Positions 9,040 to 22,200 of a DNA stretch of 64,000 nt are shown here, piece after piece (within the stretch, counting starts at the first letter, position 1; each line of letters starts with the position of its first letter). Under the pieces are notes generated by a model that was not told the origin of the DNA, ran no database searches, and was given only the letters and a program-made list of their open reading frames with translations. Source of the DNA: Orientallactaga sibirica (Eukaryota; Chordata; Mammalia; Rodentia; Dipodidae); assembly GCA_036365145.1 (NCBI GenBank), contig JAEOAD010001413.1, forward strand, positions 2,498,001-2,562,000. The letters are read 5' to 3'. The position numbers and the translations under genes were made by a program.

Positions 9040-9875
9040 TGTTTTTGAGGTAGGGTTTTGCTCTAGCCCAGGCTGACCTGGAATTCACTATGTAGTCTCC
9101 CAGGGTGGCTTCGAACTCACAGTGATCCTCCTACCTCTGCCTCCTGAGTGCTAGGATTAAAGGCATGCACCACCACACCCAGCTTGATTTCTCCATTCTT
9201 TACCATGGTCCAGACAGAGGCAGCTAAGGCTGCCTTTGCTAAGGCTGGCTGCTGCAGTCCCAGTTTCAGCTTGTGTCCAGAGAACTTTTATTTGAGAGAA
9301 AAAGAGGCAGAGCGAGAGCGAGAGACAATTGGCCCACCAGGGCTTTCAGCTGCTGTGAATGAACTCCAGATGTATGCACCCCCTTGTTCACATGTGCAAC
9401 ATTGCACACTTGCACCACTATGCATCTAGTTATGTGGAATCTGGAGATTCAAACATGAGTTCTTGGGCTTTTCAGGCAAGTGCCTTAACCGCTAAGCCAT
9501 GTCTCTCCAGCTCTTTTATATATATATTTAAGAGAGAGAAAGAGGCAGACAGAGGGAGAGAGAGAGAATGGGCACACTAGGGCCTCCAGCCACTGCAAAT
9601 AAACTCCAGGTGCATGCGCCCCTTGAGCATCTGGCCATGGATCCTGGAGAATTGAACTGGGATCCTTTGGCTTTTCAGACAAGAACAATATTTTATTTAT
9701 TTGAAAGAGGGAGAGAGAGAATGGGTCCATGCCAGGGCCTCTAGCCACTGCAAATGAACTCCAGACACATGTGCCACCTTGTGCATATGGCTCATGTGGA
9801 TCTTGGGGCATCAAACCTGGGTCCTTAGGCTTCCCAGGCAAGTGACATAACCACTAAGCTATCTCTGCAGCCCGC
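9040..9875 (-). repeat. Antisense B1 followed by three DIP-like SINEs
   Basis: A B1 (about 9040-9185) is followed by antisense tRNA-derived copies at about 9285-9515, 9520-9690 and 9690-9875. Each runs from a GA-rich stretch through the GGCCTCCAGCCACTGCAAA core to an AAGCCAT-CTC head. Confidence 0.85.
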
Positions 9876-10224
9876 AGGAAACTTTTGACTTTTCTGCCCT
9901 GGTCTGTGAGGCTGACCCAGAGCAGATTCTCAGTCTGGTCATCCAGCCCTGGACAGAGTCCATGTCGGACAGAGGGATGGACGGGAGTGGATTGAAGGCT
10001 TCTGGGAGGTCTTGGTCCTAGGCAGCAATCAGATGGTAAGGGAGTCCTTGAAAGGCAGCAGTGTGACTGACACACAGGACCAACGGGCACCGTGCCCTGG
10101 GGTCCTGTAAGCCTCAGAGGTCAGGAGTCAGAAAGGGTGAGGGAAATGGGGGAGGAGGGGAAGAAACGCCAGATTTCAGCTTCCCTCACTCCTGGCTGAG
10201 CAGCAATGGGAAAAGAAACAGGGA

Positions 10225-10985
10225 GGGTGGGTCACGGTGACACACGCCTGTAAGCCCAGCATAGGGAAAGCAAAAGTAAGAGAATGGAAGAGTGAGGGTC
10301 CAGCTTGACCTACACAGGGAGACCTAGTCTGAAGGAAAGATAAGAGCGATTAAAAAGGGTGGCAGAGGGCTGGAAGGATGGCTTAGAGGTTAAGGTGTTT
10401 GCCTGCAAAGCCAAAGAATCCCAGTTTGATTCTCTAGGACCCATGTAAGCCAGATGCACAAGGGGGCACATGCATCTGGAGTTCGTTTACAGTGGCTGGA
10501 GGCCCTGGTGCACCCATTCTCTCTCTCTGCCTCTTTCTCTCAAATAAATTATAGATAGATAGATAGATAGATAGTTTTTTTTTCAAGGTAGGGTCTTGCT
10601 CTAGCCCAGGCTGACCTGGAATTCACTCTGTATTCTCAGGGTGGCCTCGAACTCACAGCAATCCCCCTACCTTTGCCTTCCAAGTGCTGGGATTAAAGGC
10701 ATGCGCTACCATGCCCAGCTAATAAAATATATTTTTAAAAAAGGATGGCAGAGACAGAAATTGGCCTTGATATCCATGACCTTGCAGTGCCTAGCAATAC
10801 CTTCGCAAGACCCTCATAATAGAAGAAAATGATGATGACATCAAATTAAAAGAGAGACTAATGGAGAGAGGGAGGGGATATGATGGAGATTGGAGTTCTA
10901 AAGGGGTATGGGGGCAGGGGAGGGAAATATCATGCATTTTTTATGTAAGTATAGAAATTGTCAATAAAAATAAAAAAAAAAGGAT
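10225..10985 (+). repeat. Old B1-like copy, DIP-like SINE with (GATA)n tail, antisense B1, L1-tail-like element
   Basis: A degraded B1-like copy is at about 10225-10345. A sense tRNA-derived SINE is at about 10365-10550, with a GATA microsatellite at 10551-10575 grown from its tail. An antisense B1 spans about 10578-10725. A second copy of the recurrent 130-bp element spans about 10845-10980. Confidence 0.8.
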
Positions 10986-10989
10986 AGCA

Positions 10990-12075
10990 GAGAAAAACTG
11001 AGAGAAAGAAAAGAGAATATGGAAAATGCTCTCAAAGGCTCGGTGCCACCTGAATGCCCCTCTTCCTCAGGTAAGGGAAGGAGGGGCAAGGCTTGGGCTG
11101 GCAGGAGTGTGGTACAGTGTAGGGGCTGTTGAAAACGTGGCGGCCAAGCCTGGCTAAGGGAACAGCAGGAACTAGAAATCTTTCCAGAAAATTCTGTAAA
11201 TCAAAGAAACCGACAACCTAACCTACACATGTCTTTGGTGGTCTCTGTGGAAGACCCAGAGAATTCCCAAGACCAAACAGATTAAAGGGTCAGCAAGTCC
11301 TGCCCAAGGGAGAGGGAAGGAAGGGCCTCTCCGTGCCTTGGCCACCTTCGGGGCCTTTTCTCAGCTGGGGGAGGCGTTTACGTCATCATGTTTTGTCACT
11401 GAACAGCGCAGGCACCTGGCTGCTGACACATGCCTAGGTGGAAACATCTAGTGGTGCTGAGAAGTCTATGTGAGAGGGGCTGGTTGATTCAGAGTCCACT
11501 CACACCATCTCCATGTGGTGCCTGCCCCCCCAGGTTGGAGCTCTACCCCGGCAGAAGCCCTCTGCACCCCAGTGCCTTCCCATTGCTAACGGGGGATGCT
11601 GGTCGAGTCCTTGACCAAGATTGCGCGCTTATCAGCTCTGGCGTTCCAGTCATTAGTCACGTTGACTGACCTGGTGGCCACTTGAGGTGGCCCAAAGCAA
11701 ACCCTCAAGAGCCATTTCCTTTTTCTTTCAAATGCAGTTATTTTCCAACATTGTGAGCAACAAGCTTTGGTGCAGAGATTTGGGGACAGGGGCGGAATGG
11801 TGGAGAAAGGAAAAATAAAACAAAAACCCAGTCAATTACAGACCTTTTGATGGGTGGAAAAGCTGAGGCTCTGGTATGTGTGTGGGGGGGAGGAGCAGCA
11901 GAATACAAGATTGCCCTCCCCCTACCTCTGGGGCTCCGGCCAGCTTCCTTCCAGGCAGTGAGAGGTCATGCCAAGGCTCTGGTATGTATGTGTTTGGGGG
12001 GCAAGGGGGTGGTTACATCCCTCCACCTCTGGGGCTTCAGCCTCCATTCAGGCAGAGAGAGGGCAAGCCATTCCC
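10990..12075. other. Mostly unique sequence between IRS3 and the AGFG2 3' end
   Basis: There is no credible coding exon. An ATF/CRE-like octamer TTACGTCA is at 11378-11385 in a non-repetitive stretch. A short imperfect direct repeat (GAGGTCATGCCAAGGCTCTGGTATGT-like) occurs around 11860-12000. Confidence 0.4.
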
Positions 12076-12079
12076 CAAG

Positions 12080-12840
12080 GTTTTTGTGTGTGTGTGTGTG
12101 TGTGTGTGTTACTGGGAAATTAAAGCCAGGGCCTACATCTGCATCTTTCCACTTTTTTTTTTTTTTTTTTTTTTTGGTTTTAGCCAAGCCCAGGCTGACC
12201 TACACTGAGTCTTACATCTGCAGCTTTCTTCCCCTGGGATTTTTTTTTTTTTTAAGGGGGGCTGGGGGGTTTTGAGGGGGGTTCTCTCTAGCTCAGGGTG
12301 ACCTGGATTTCACTATGTAGTCTCAGGGTGGCCTTGAACTCATGGTGATCCTCTTACCTCTGTCTTCCTGAGTGCTGGGACTAAAGGCGTGCGCCACCAC
12401 GCCCGGATCTTTTCACTTTTTATATAGAACCAGGTCTTCCTAAGTTTCCTAGGCTAGCCTTGAACGCACCCTGTAGCCCAGGCAGGCCTTGAATTTTTTT
12501 TTTTTTTTTTGAGATAGGGTCTCAATCTAGTTCAGGCTGACTTGTATTTCACTGTGTAGTCTCAGGGTGGCCTTGAACTCATGGTGATCCTCCTACCTCT
12601 GTCTCCCGAGTGCTGGGATTAAAGGCGTGTGCCACCACACCCGGAAGGCCTTGAATTTTTGATGCTCCTGTCTCGGCCTCCCAAGTGATGGGATGACATG
12701 TCTGTTCCATCAGGCCCAGCTCCATTTCCTATGTTACAGGGGTGTCTGGGAGAATGGCTGAGGGAGGTATCTGTATACATACATATTTATGTATATATAT
12801 GTGTATATATATATATATATATATAATAGGCTATATTAGA
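12080..12840 (-). repeat. (GT)n, poly-T, two antisense B1 copies and a (TA)n tract
   Basis: A GT run lies at about 12084-12109 and a T-run at about 12152-12175. Antisense B1 copies are at about 12270-12410 and 12495-12645. The second is flanked by the direct repeat AGGCCTTGAATTTTT, its target-site duplication. A TATATA-rich tract is at about 12780-12830. Confidence 0.85.
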
Positions 12841-12844
12841 AAAC

Positions 12845-13541
12845 TATGTATAAATATAAAACACTGGTATCCAAACACGACCCCAATGGCTAAAGTGCTT
12901 GACAGGAATTGGGCATGTGGAGCTCTGCGGGTAAAGCTATGTGGTCCGACTGCCCGGATGGGGGCAAAACAACTGAGGTGGAGAAAAGTAGGTGTGGCCA
13001 AGCCAGGACAACAAAGGTGCTGGACACGGCCTTCTCAGCCCTGGTGTCTGTCCACTGTCAACACCAAGGCTCATCTTTACCCTACTTTCCCCACTGCACT
13101 TCTGTCTGGGAGGAGCACAGCCTTGGAAAGTTGAGCGGGGGGGGGGGGAGACTTGCTCCCAAGGGAACACAGCTCAGGCCAAGGCCGCAGGATGAGAGGG
13201 GTGGAGCGCCATGTATGTGTATGTCAAGAGCAGGACAGGAAAAGGTTGGTCATACTTAATTTAACAACAACAACAAAAAAATCGCTACTGTGGCTCCTCT
13301 AGGCCAGGGTGCCTTCGTTCCCATGCCTCCTCCTGGTTAGGGACCAGCAAAGAAGGAAGGAAGCCCCTGGCTGGCTGATCAGGGGGCCCCATCTGACACA
13401 TCTGGAAGGCCCGAGCAAGGCGTTAGCACCTCCACTATCTCCAGGCCCATCCTGGCATTAGACCCACAGGCTAATGGTGACCAGAGCTCTAGGCGCAGAG
13501 GAGCCCCAGAGAGTAGAGAAGAGGTACCCCAGGACACAGTG
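12845..13541 (-). other. AGFG2: Presumed AGFG2 3' UTR and flank
   Basis: This non-repetitive sequence lies directly downstream of the AGFG2 stop codon on the minus strand. A G-run of about 13 bases is near 13137-13149. I could not find a canonical AATAAA on the minus strand at an obvious position, so the transcript end is not fixed. Confidence 0.45.
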
Positions 13542-13595
13542 CTACAAGAATGGATTGGTGGTTGGAGGTTTGGAGGCAAACGGTGAGGGTCCAGT
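13542..13595 (-). CDS. AGFG2: AGFG2 coding exon 12 (last)
   Basis: The acceptor reads TTATTTCTTTCCAG. The exon encodes TGPSPFASKPPTTNPFL and a TAG stop at 13544-13542. The C-terminal NPF is a typical EH-domain ligand. Confidence 0.95.
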   Translation of the reverse strand, partial: TGPSPFASKPPTTNPFL

Positions 13596-15033
13596 CTGGA
13601 AAGAAATAACAAAAAGTTACTAGATTAGGTGAGAATTGGCTGGAGGCCATAGAAGAACCACCGAAACACTTCCTTCAAAACTACTGCACACCTTTAATCC
13701 CAGCTCTCAAGAGGCAGAGGTAGGAGGATCACTGTGGGTTCAAGACCACCTTGGGACTACAGAGTGAAAACAACAAAACTAGCCGGGCGTGGTGGCACAC
13801 GCCTTTAATCCCAGCACTTGGGAAGCAGAGTTAGGAGGATCGCCATGAGTAAAAGGCCACCATGAGATTACATAGTAAATTCCAGGTCAGCCTGGGCTAC
13901 AGTGAGACCCTACCTTGAAAAACAAAACAAAACAAAACAAAACAAAACAAACAAAACAAAACAACAAAAAAGAAGGCTTAGCAGTTAAAGGCACTTTCTT
14001 GCAAAGCCTGTGTGGTGGTTTGATTCAGGTGTCCCCCATAAACTCAAGTGCTTTGAATACTAGTCTCCCCAGCTGATGGCACTTGGAAATTAAAGCCTCC
14101 TGGAGGTAAAGCATTGTTGGGGGCGGGCTTGTGGGTATTATAGCCAGCTTCCCCTTGCCAGTGTTTGGCACACTCTCCTGTTGCTGTTGTCCACCTTATG
14201 TTGGCCAGGGGCTGATGTCCACTCTCTGCTCATGCCATCGTTTTTTCCTGCCATCACAGAGCTTCCCCCTCAGGCCTGTAAGCCAAACTAAAACTCTTTT
14301 CCCACAAGCTGCTCTTGGTTGGGTGATTTCTACCAGCAGTGTGAACCTGACTGCAACAGCCTGCCAGCCTGGGGTTCAATCCCCAGCACCCACATAAAGC
14401 CATACAGGTATTCGTTTACACGAATTTATTTATTTATTTATTTAGCACACCCCCTGACAAGTGCAAATAAATAAATTAATTAATAGAAAACGAAGTACTG
14501 GGTTGGAGAGATGGTTCCTCAGTTAAGGCACTTGCCTGCAATGCCTAACGACTCGAGTTCAATTCCCCAGGACCCACATAAAGCCAGATGCACAAAGTGG
14601 CGCATGTGTCTGGGATTCATTTGCAGTGGCTGGAGGCCCTGTTGCACCCATTCTTCTCTCTCTCTGCTTGCAAATAAATAAATAAATGTTTTTTAAAAAA
14701 ATAAAGCCAGGCCGGGCGTGGTGGCACACGCCTTTAATCCCAGCACTTGGGAGGAAGAGGTAGGAGGATTGCCATGAGTTTGAGGCCACCCTGAGATTAC
14801 AGAGTGAATTCCAGGTCAGCCTGGGCTATAGTGAAACCCTACCTCGAAAAACCAAAAATAAAAATAAATAAATAAAATAAATAAATAAATAAAGCCAGGC
14901 TTGGCGGTGTGTGTCTAATCCCAGCACTTGGGAGGCAGAGGTAGGAGGATGGCTGTGAGTTTAAGGCCAGCGTGAGATTTCAGAGTTAATTCCAGGTCAG
15001 CCTGGGCTAGGGTGAGACCCTACCTTGAAAAAC

Positions 15034-15108
<75 letters not shown>

Positions 15109-16241
15109 ATAAATAAATAAACTTCTGTGCTGGAGAAAGAGCAAGAGAGAAGGCTAGAGAAGGGGTATACAGAGGGGATGAGGTGATGAAGGAGGAGCTG
15201 GGCCCAGAATTAAGAACTAAGACCCGGTAACTGATTCACTCAGCCCTGGCTAGTGAGCACAAGTCCATGGGAGAGGGGTCTGAAAGCAAGGTGTGGAGGT
15301 GCAAGACTGAAATCCCAGCCCTCAGGAGGCTGAGGCAGGAGGATTGTGAGCTCAGGACAGCACTGCCTGAGCTCCGCCCCAATGTCACACTAGGGTACTC
15401 ACCATGAAGGGGTTGGTGGAGATTCCAGCTGGCTGGCTCAGTGGCCTCTGGCCCAGTTTGGAAGATCCTAAGTCCGTGAAGGAAGAGCCTGGGAGGCAAG
15501 AGGGAAAACTCAGCTGACTGTCCCTCCTGTTGTCACCAGATGGCTCGAGGCCGCCTTTCTAGAGAACAGGCTGCACCCCATGCAAAAGCAAGAGGGACCC
15601 TTCCAGAACACCAGAATTTAGGAAAAAAGTTGAAGAGCCGGCAGGGGACACCGGCAGGTCTGCTGCTCTCCAGGTCCCCCTACTGGTCATAGAGGGAACT
15701 GGCTCAGGTCTGTGAGAGTGCACAATGCTGGCTGCTGGCCTGTCCTATCTGTGAGTTTGCCATCCTCAGGTTTCACCAACTGTAGACTGAAGACAGTTAA
15801 GAAATACTGTACTGAACATATTCGGACCCTTTTCCCTTGTCAGTCTCTCAACAATACAGTAAAACAGCATTTAAATAGCATTTTGATTATCTTAAGTATA
15901 ATAAAAAGCACATGGCGGGGATGGAGAGATGGCTTAGTGGTTAAAAGCTTGCCTGTGAAGCCTAAGGACCCTGGCTCAAAGCTCAATTCCCCAGTACCCA
16001 CGTAAGCCAGACGCACAAGGTGGTGCATGCATCTGGAGTTCGTTTGCAGTGGCTGGAGGCCCTGGTGCACCCATTCTCTCTCTCTCTCTCTCTTTCTCTG
16101 TTTCCTTCTCTCTCTGTTATGCCAGCACCCAGGAGGCAGAGGTAAGAGGATCACAGTGAGTTTGAGACCATTCTGAGACTACATCGTGAATTCCAGGTTA
16201 GCCTGGGCTACAGCGAGATACTACCTCAAGAAACCAAAAAA

Positions 16242-16281
<40 letters not shown>

Positions 16282-19200
16282 CACATGAATGTAATCCCAG
16301 TACTTGGAAAGCTGAGGCAGGAGGATCATGAATTCAAAGCCAGCCTGTGGTACGTGTCTCAAAATATCCAAAAATGGGTGGCGCACACCTTTAATCCCAA
16401 CACTTGGGAGGCAGAGGTAGGAGGATCGCCATGAGTTCAAGGCCACCCTGAGACTACATAGTGAATTCCAGGTCAGCCTGGGCCAGAGTGAGACCCTACC
16501 TCGAAAAACCAAAACAAACAAACAAAAAAATCCAAAAATGATGTAAGTAACAGAAAGACGACTTAAAGTGTGCAGAAAGATGTGAATGGAGTTCTGTTTC
16601 CTCTTTCCTCTTTTTCCTTCCTTCCCCTCCTTTTCCTTTTTTCTTTTTGTGGGACTGGGGATGACAGTCAGAGCCTTCCATGTGACTAGGTAAGCTCTCG
16701 GCCATGGAGTTGATGCTTTCAGGCTTTCCACTTTTTTTGTGTGTATAAGAGAGAGAATGGGGGCTGGAGAGATGGCTTAGTGGTTAAGGCGCCTGCCTCC
16801 TAAGCCTAAGAACGCTGGTTCCAATGTCCAGTGGTTCCAATCTCCAGGTCCCATGTTTAGCCAGATGTAGTGACGCAAGGGCGCAATGCCGCCCTTGACC
16901 ACAAGGGGCACACATCTGGATTTCGTTCACAGCAGCTGAGAGACTGCTGGCGCGCCCATCTCTATCTGTCTCCCTCTCCCTCTCTGTCTATCTCTTTCTG
17001 TGTCTCTCTCCAAAAAATAAATAAAATAATTAAAAAAAGAGAGAGAATGGGTGCGTCAAGGCCTTAGCCACTGCAAACAAACTCCAGATACATTGTGCCA
17101 CTTTGTATGTGTGCGCCACGTGCGTCATTTTGTGCATCTGGCTTATGTGGGTTCTGGGAAATTAATCCTGAGTCCTTAGGCTTTGTATGCAAGCATCTTA
17201 ACCACTAAGCCATCTCTCCAGCCCTTCACTGTTTTTTTTTTTTTTTTTTTTTTAATTTTTTTATTATTTATTTGAGCCCAGGCTGACCTGGACAGAACTA
17301 GGCAGTCTCAGGGTGAGAGAGAGGGAATGGGTCCTCCAGGGCCTCCTTCCCAAGTGAAACCAATTCCAGATGCACGCCACACCCCCAGCTCTTCACTTTT
17401 TTTAAACTCCTTTATTTTTTTAATTATTTTTTGAACAGAGAGTCCTTAGAGGCTTCATAGGCAAGCGCCAGCAGTGTCTCAGCCATCTCTCCAGCCCCTG
17501 ATTTTTAGCCGCCTTGTGGGCAGGGTCTCACATTGCAGCCCAGGCTGACTTTGCATCTCACTATGTAGTGGAACCTGGTGGATTTGAACTCGCTGGAGAT
17601 TGGAACCAGTGTTCTGCCTTTGGAGTGCTGGGATTAAAGCCCTAAGCCATCTCTCCAGCCTTTTTTTTTTTTTTTTTTTTAACATGTATATAGTATCGTG
17701 GTGGGGGTGTGTGTACATGTGCAGATGCACTGCCCTGTGCACAGGGAGGCCTGACAAGAACAGTAAGTGTCCCCTTCCATTGTTCATCTGTATGTTTCCT
17801 CGAGTCTCAGTGATTCCAGGGCTTGCAAGTTTTGCCAACACCAGCAATCCTCAAGTCTCCATTCTCCACAGGGCTGGGGTCGCAAATGTACAGGGCCACA
17901 CCCAGCTGTTACATGGGTACTGAGGAATCAAACTTGGGCAGTCTCTGGGCTCCTCAGGTCCTTATGCATGTGTAGGAATCACTCTTAACCATGGTACTCT
18001 CTCTCTAGCTTCCCTGTTTTACTTTTTTTTTTTTTTTTTTGGTTTTTGAGGTAGGGTCTCACCCTGGTCCAGGCTGACCTGGAATTAACTATGTAGTCTC
18101 AGGGTGGCCTCGAACTCTCGGCGATCCTCCTACCTCTGCCTCCCGAGTGCTGGGATTAAAGGCGTGCGCCACCACGCCCAGCTCCCTGTTTTACTTTTTG
18201 AGACATTCGCACAAAGTTTCCCAGGCTGGCCTCGAACTTTCTATCCTCCTGCTGCAGCCACCGAGTAGCTGGAATGGCTGGTGCACCACTAACATGCTCA
18301 GGTTCTATTGTAAAATTTTTTTTTTTTTTTTTTTGTATTTCGAAGTAGGGTCACGCTCTAGCTCAGGCTAACCTGGAATTCACTATGTAGTCTCAGGGTG
18401 GCCTCGAACTCACGGCAATCTTCCTACCTCTGCCTCCCGAGTGCTGGGATTAAAGGCATGCACCACCACGCCCAGCGTAAAAATTTATTTTTGAGGTAGG
18501 GTCTCACCTTATCCCAGGCTAACCTGGAATTTACTCTGTAGTCTCAGGTGGCCTTGAACTCACAGCTATCCTTCTACCTCTGCCTCCCAAGTGCTGGGAT
18601 TTAAGTAGTGAGCCACCACGCCAGGCTGCACGCATGGGTTCTATGCAAACACTGCTGTTTATATAAGGGGTTTGAGCATCTGTGGAGTTTGGTATCTGGT
18701 AGTTTGAATGGATATACCCCAGTAGATTCAGGAATTTTATTCAAACGTATAACTTAGTTCTCCAGCCTCCTGGCTGGAGAAGGTGTCACTGGGGGCAGAT
18801 CTGATTTCCAGCCTAAGGGATGTGGAGTGCTTGAGCTCTGCCTGGGCTTCCTGGAGTGGGCTTCCTTGTGGTGCTGCTGGTGGTATTTCTGCTTGGACTT
18901 GTGAAAGGGGGCCAGCTTCTTCCACCATTATGAAACTTTCCCTGGGTATGTAAGCTTTAATAAATCCTGTTCCCATAAACTGAGCCTGGTTTGAAAGTTC
19001 ATCCCAGCAATGTGAAGCTGACTACGACAGAAAACTGGTTCCAGAGAGTGGGTTGTTGCTCTGTGATGAATCTGACTATGTGAATTTTAGTCTTCTGGAA
19101 CATTTGTTTTGGAGGAATGGGCATGGACTTGGTACTTGCAACTGAAGAAGTCTTCCAGAGCAGTAAGCAAAGTTTTATGGATTATTCTGGTGAGAATTTG

Positions 19201-22200
19201 AAAATGCTAACTGCAGACAGAACTGTATTTGGAAACTTTTCTTATGAACTTTCTTTAATTTTTTAAACTTAAAAAAATATATTTTATTTATTTACTTGAG
19301 AAAAAGAGGCAGAGAGAGAGAGAGAGAGAGAATGGGCACGCCAGGGCTTCCAGCTACTGCAAATGAACTCCAGATGTATGTGCCCCCTTGTGCATCTGGC
19401 TTACGTGGGTCCTGGAGAATCAAACCGGGATTCTTTGTCTTTGCAGGCAAATGGCTTAACCGCTAAGCCATCTCTCCAGCCCTAAACTTTTTTTTTTAAG
19501 ATTTATTTTTTATTAGAGACAGAGAGTGAGACAGTGAGAATGGGTGGATCAGGGCCTCCAGCCACTGCAAACGAACTCCAGACACATGTGCCACCATGTG
19601 CACCCGGCTTATGTGGGACTTGAAAATTGAACCTGGGTCCTTAGGCTTTTCAGATATGCACCTTAATTGCTAAGTCATCTCTCCAGCCCTGCTTATGAAC
19701 TTTCTAAGGAGAAGGAAAGATGACAGAAAATTTTGTAGGAACTGGGCTACTGGCATAAGGGATGGCTGTGTTCTACTACCCATGCCCAGAGATTTTGATT
19801 AAGGTTAAATTTGTAATGGACTGGTGTACCTGGCTAAAGATATAAAACTGAGAAATTTAAGCTTTAGAGTTGGAAAAATTCAAGCAAGTTTAAAATTACT
19901 GACACTGAAATTGGTTGCCGAAGCTGCTATTGTTAAGGATATATTACCATGATTAAGAATGGCTCAAGCCATAGGCTGGAGAGATGGTTTAGTGGTTAAG
20001 GCAGTTGCCTGTGAAGCCTAAGGACCCAGGTTCAATTCCCCAGTACCCATGTAAGCCAGATGCAGAAGGTGGCACATGCATCTGGAGTTTGTTTGCAGTG
20101 GCTAGAGGTCCTGGTGTGCCCATTCATTCTCTCTCTCTCTGCCTCTTTCTCTCTCAAGTAAATAAATAAATAAATAAATAAATAATAGTAAAAAGAATGG
20201 CCTAAGTCAGGCCTACACTTGGGAGGCAGAGGTAGGAGGACTGCTGTGAGTTCGAGCTCACCCTGAGACCAATTCCAGGTCTGCCTGGGTTACAGTGAAA
20301 CCCTACCTTGAAAAACAAAAACAACAACAAAACAAGGCCCAACAATAGGATGCCCGAGGAAAGATAGAATGGTGGAAATGCAAAACTCTTTTGAAAGAAG
20401 TTGGCTGGAAGAAAGGAACCTGCTTTTCAGGTCATAATTTATTTTGTCCCTGAATTAAGAATATCGCTATGTCCTGCACACATGTCCTGGTATTGGTTTC
20501 AGAAGCATGGGAAATGTGTGGGGTGGGTCATGAAGTGCACAGGGTTCCAGGAGCCACTGCTGAGATGCAGCACGAAGTAGGGTGTGATGACCCCGAAAGA
20601 CCAGTGGAGCTATTGGAAGATGGACTGGTTTTCATGGAAACCCAAAGATATTTTGGATATATCAGAATTGTGCAAGGGCTACAATGAGTGCTGTTGGTTT
20701 GGGATAGTTTTCCCTAGCTATTCAGCCAGTTGGAGAGGTGGAACTGGGAATTCCAGACACTGCCAGTCACTGGTTATGATATCGGACTTGGACTGCAGAT
20801 GTCTGATGTTTGCTTGATGGTGATTGCGTTTGCACTGTTCTAGTCTTTCCTTGCTATGCCTTCTAGCAGTTGGAAATGTTTACTCTGTGCCATTATATGT
20901 AACTTGTTTTGATTTGACAGGACTCACAGTTAAGAGACAGTCTTAAAACTCAGATGAGACTTGGGAGTTTGGAACAATCTTAAAGTTTATAAAGACTATG
21001 AACCTTTAGGTTGTACTGAACACAATATATAATGTGAGTTATAAACTACTGGGGGCCAGGGGTGGAATGTGGTAGTTTGAAAGGATGCCCCACAATAGAT
21101 TCAGGAGTTTTATTCAGGATTGTAACTCAGTTCTCCAGCTGCCTGGCTGAAGGAGGCGTTACTGGGGGCGGATCTGATTGCCAGACTAAGATACGCAGGC
21201 TGCTTAAACTCTGCCTGCCTGGGGGTCCAGGAGGGTGCTTGCTCACGATGCTGTTGGTGGTTTTTCTGTCTATGTGGACCTGGGAAGGGGAGCGCTGAAG
21301 GGTTAATAGCCTTCCCTGAAAACTAGAAGGAACTAAAAAGAGTTAATAACTAACTTTAAGATGAGGAGGTCATAAAGAATGGAGTCATCCAGTTCTCCCT
21401 AGTCAACTCTGCTAAAGAGCCTATTCTGAGCAAATAACTTTGATGCCTTATCTGCTTCCCTTGGACCTGCAGCTGGTTCAGCCTGTTTGCCTTAGAAGCC
21501 TCTTGATAAGTTTGAGCCCCTGCCTGACTCGGGGCCTCAGCCTTCATCCTGGCGGCTCCTCGCTACCTCTCAATAAACAGTCTGTAGAGATCAAGTCCAG
21601 TGTTCTTTCTTGCTTTTCTCCTGCACTTTCCTTACAGGGGCCAGCTTCTTCCATCGTTATGGAACTTCCCCTGGATCTGTAAGCTTCAAATCAAATCCAT
21701 TCCTCTCATAGCTGTGCCTGGTTTGGAAGTTCATCCCCGCAGTGTGAAGCTGACTGGGACAGTGTCATGGGGATACTGGAATGGGGCATGTGTGGGTGCT
21801 GATGGTGACAGTAGTATGTTCAGTGTGGGGAGTGGATAGCTGCAGGGTGCATGCCTCAGCCTCTTACCTGTCTGCTGCTGAGTCAGTGACGTCTGTGCTG
21901 GGAACAGTGGTGCAGGGAAGGCGCTGGCAAAAGCCCCAGCTGGTACTGGCTGGGGGAAGCCAGGCACAACACTGCCTATCCCAAAGCCAGGCCCTGTGGA
22001 ACGAGAAAAGACATTCAGGTGAACCTTGAGCAGATGGGACGAAAATGGTTTTCCCTAAATTCCTTCTGAGGGAAAATGGAGTAGAGTTTTTCCCTAACAA
22101 GATACCCTGGTGGACAGACCCTGACAGAGCTAACAGAGCCCTTTAGCTTTCTCTGCACTCTGCTGCGGTCACAGCTCAGAGAGCATGGTTCTCACAAACA

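Larger units (their letters stand above)
18697..21761 (+). mobile_element. MaLR-type LTR retrotransposon with both LTRs, interrupted by SINEs and a nested LTR
   Basis: The 5' LTR (18697-19029) and 3' LTR (21068-21761, minus a nested insert) share the same order of blocks: TGGTAGTTTGAA..., GATTCAGGA.TTTTATTCA, ACTGGGGGC.GATCTGATT, GGGGGCCAGCTTCTTCC and GTGAAGCTGACT..GACA. The flanking pentamers GTATC (18692-18696) and GTGTC (21762-21766) look like an aged 5-bp target-site duplication. The internal part begins AAAACTGGTTCCAGAGAGTGG, as in MaLR elements. It carries no retroviral open frame. It is broken by DIP-like SINEs (about 19266-19490 and 19495-19690 antisense, 19970-20190 sense) and a partial B1 (about 20210-20330). 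It is an old non-autonomous copy. Confidence 0.75.

Noticed and set aside
16198..16731. 177-codon minus-strand frame
   Set aside because: It is read through B1 copies and a CA repeat; the recurring phrase RVSLWPRLTWNSLCSLRV is antisense B1, found many times in the window.
18737..18976. 79-codon minus-strand frame
   Set aside because: It lies inside the 5' LTR of the MaLR-type element, and the matching 3' LTR does not keep it.
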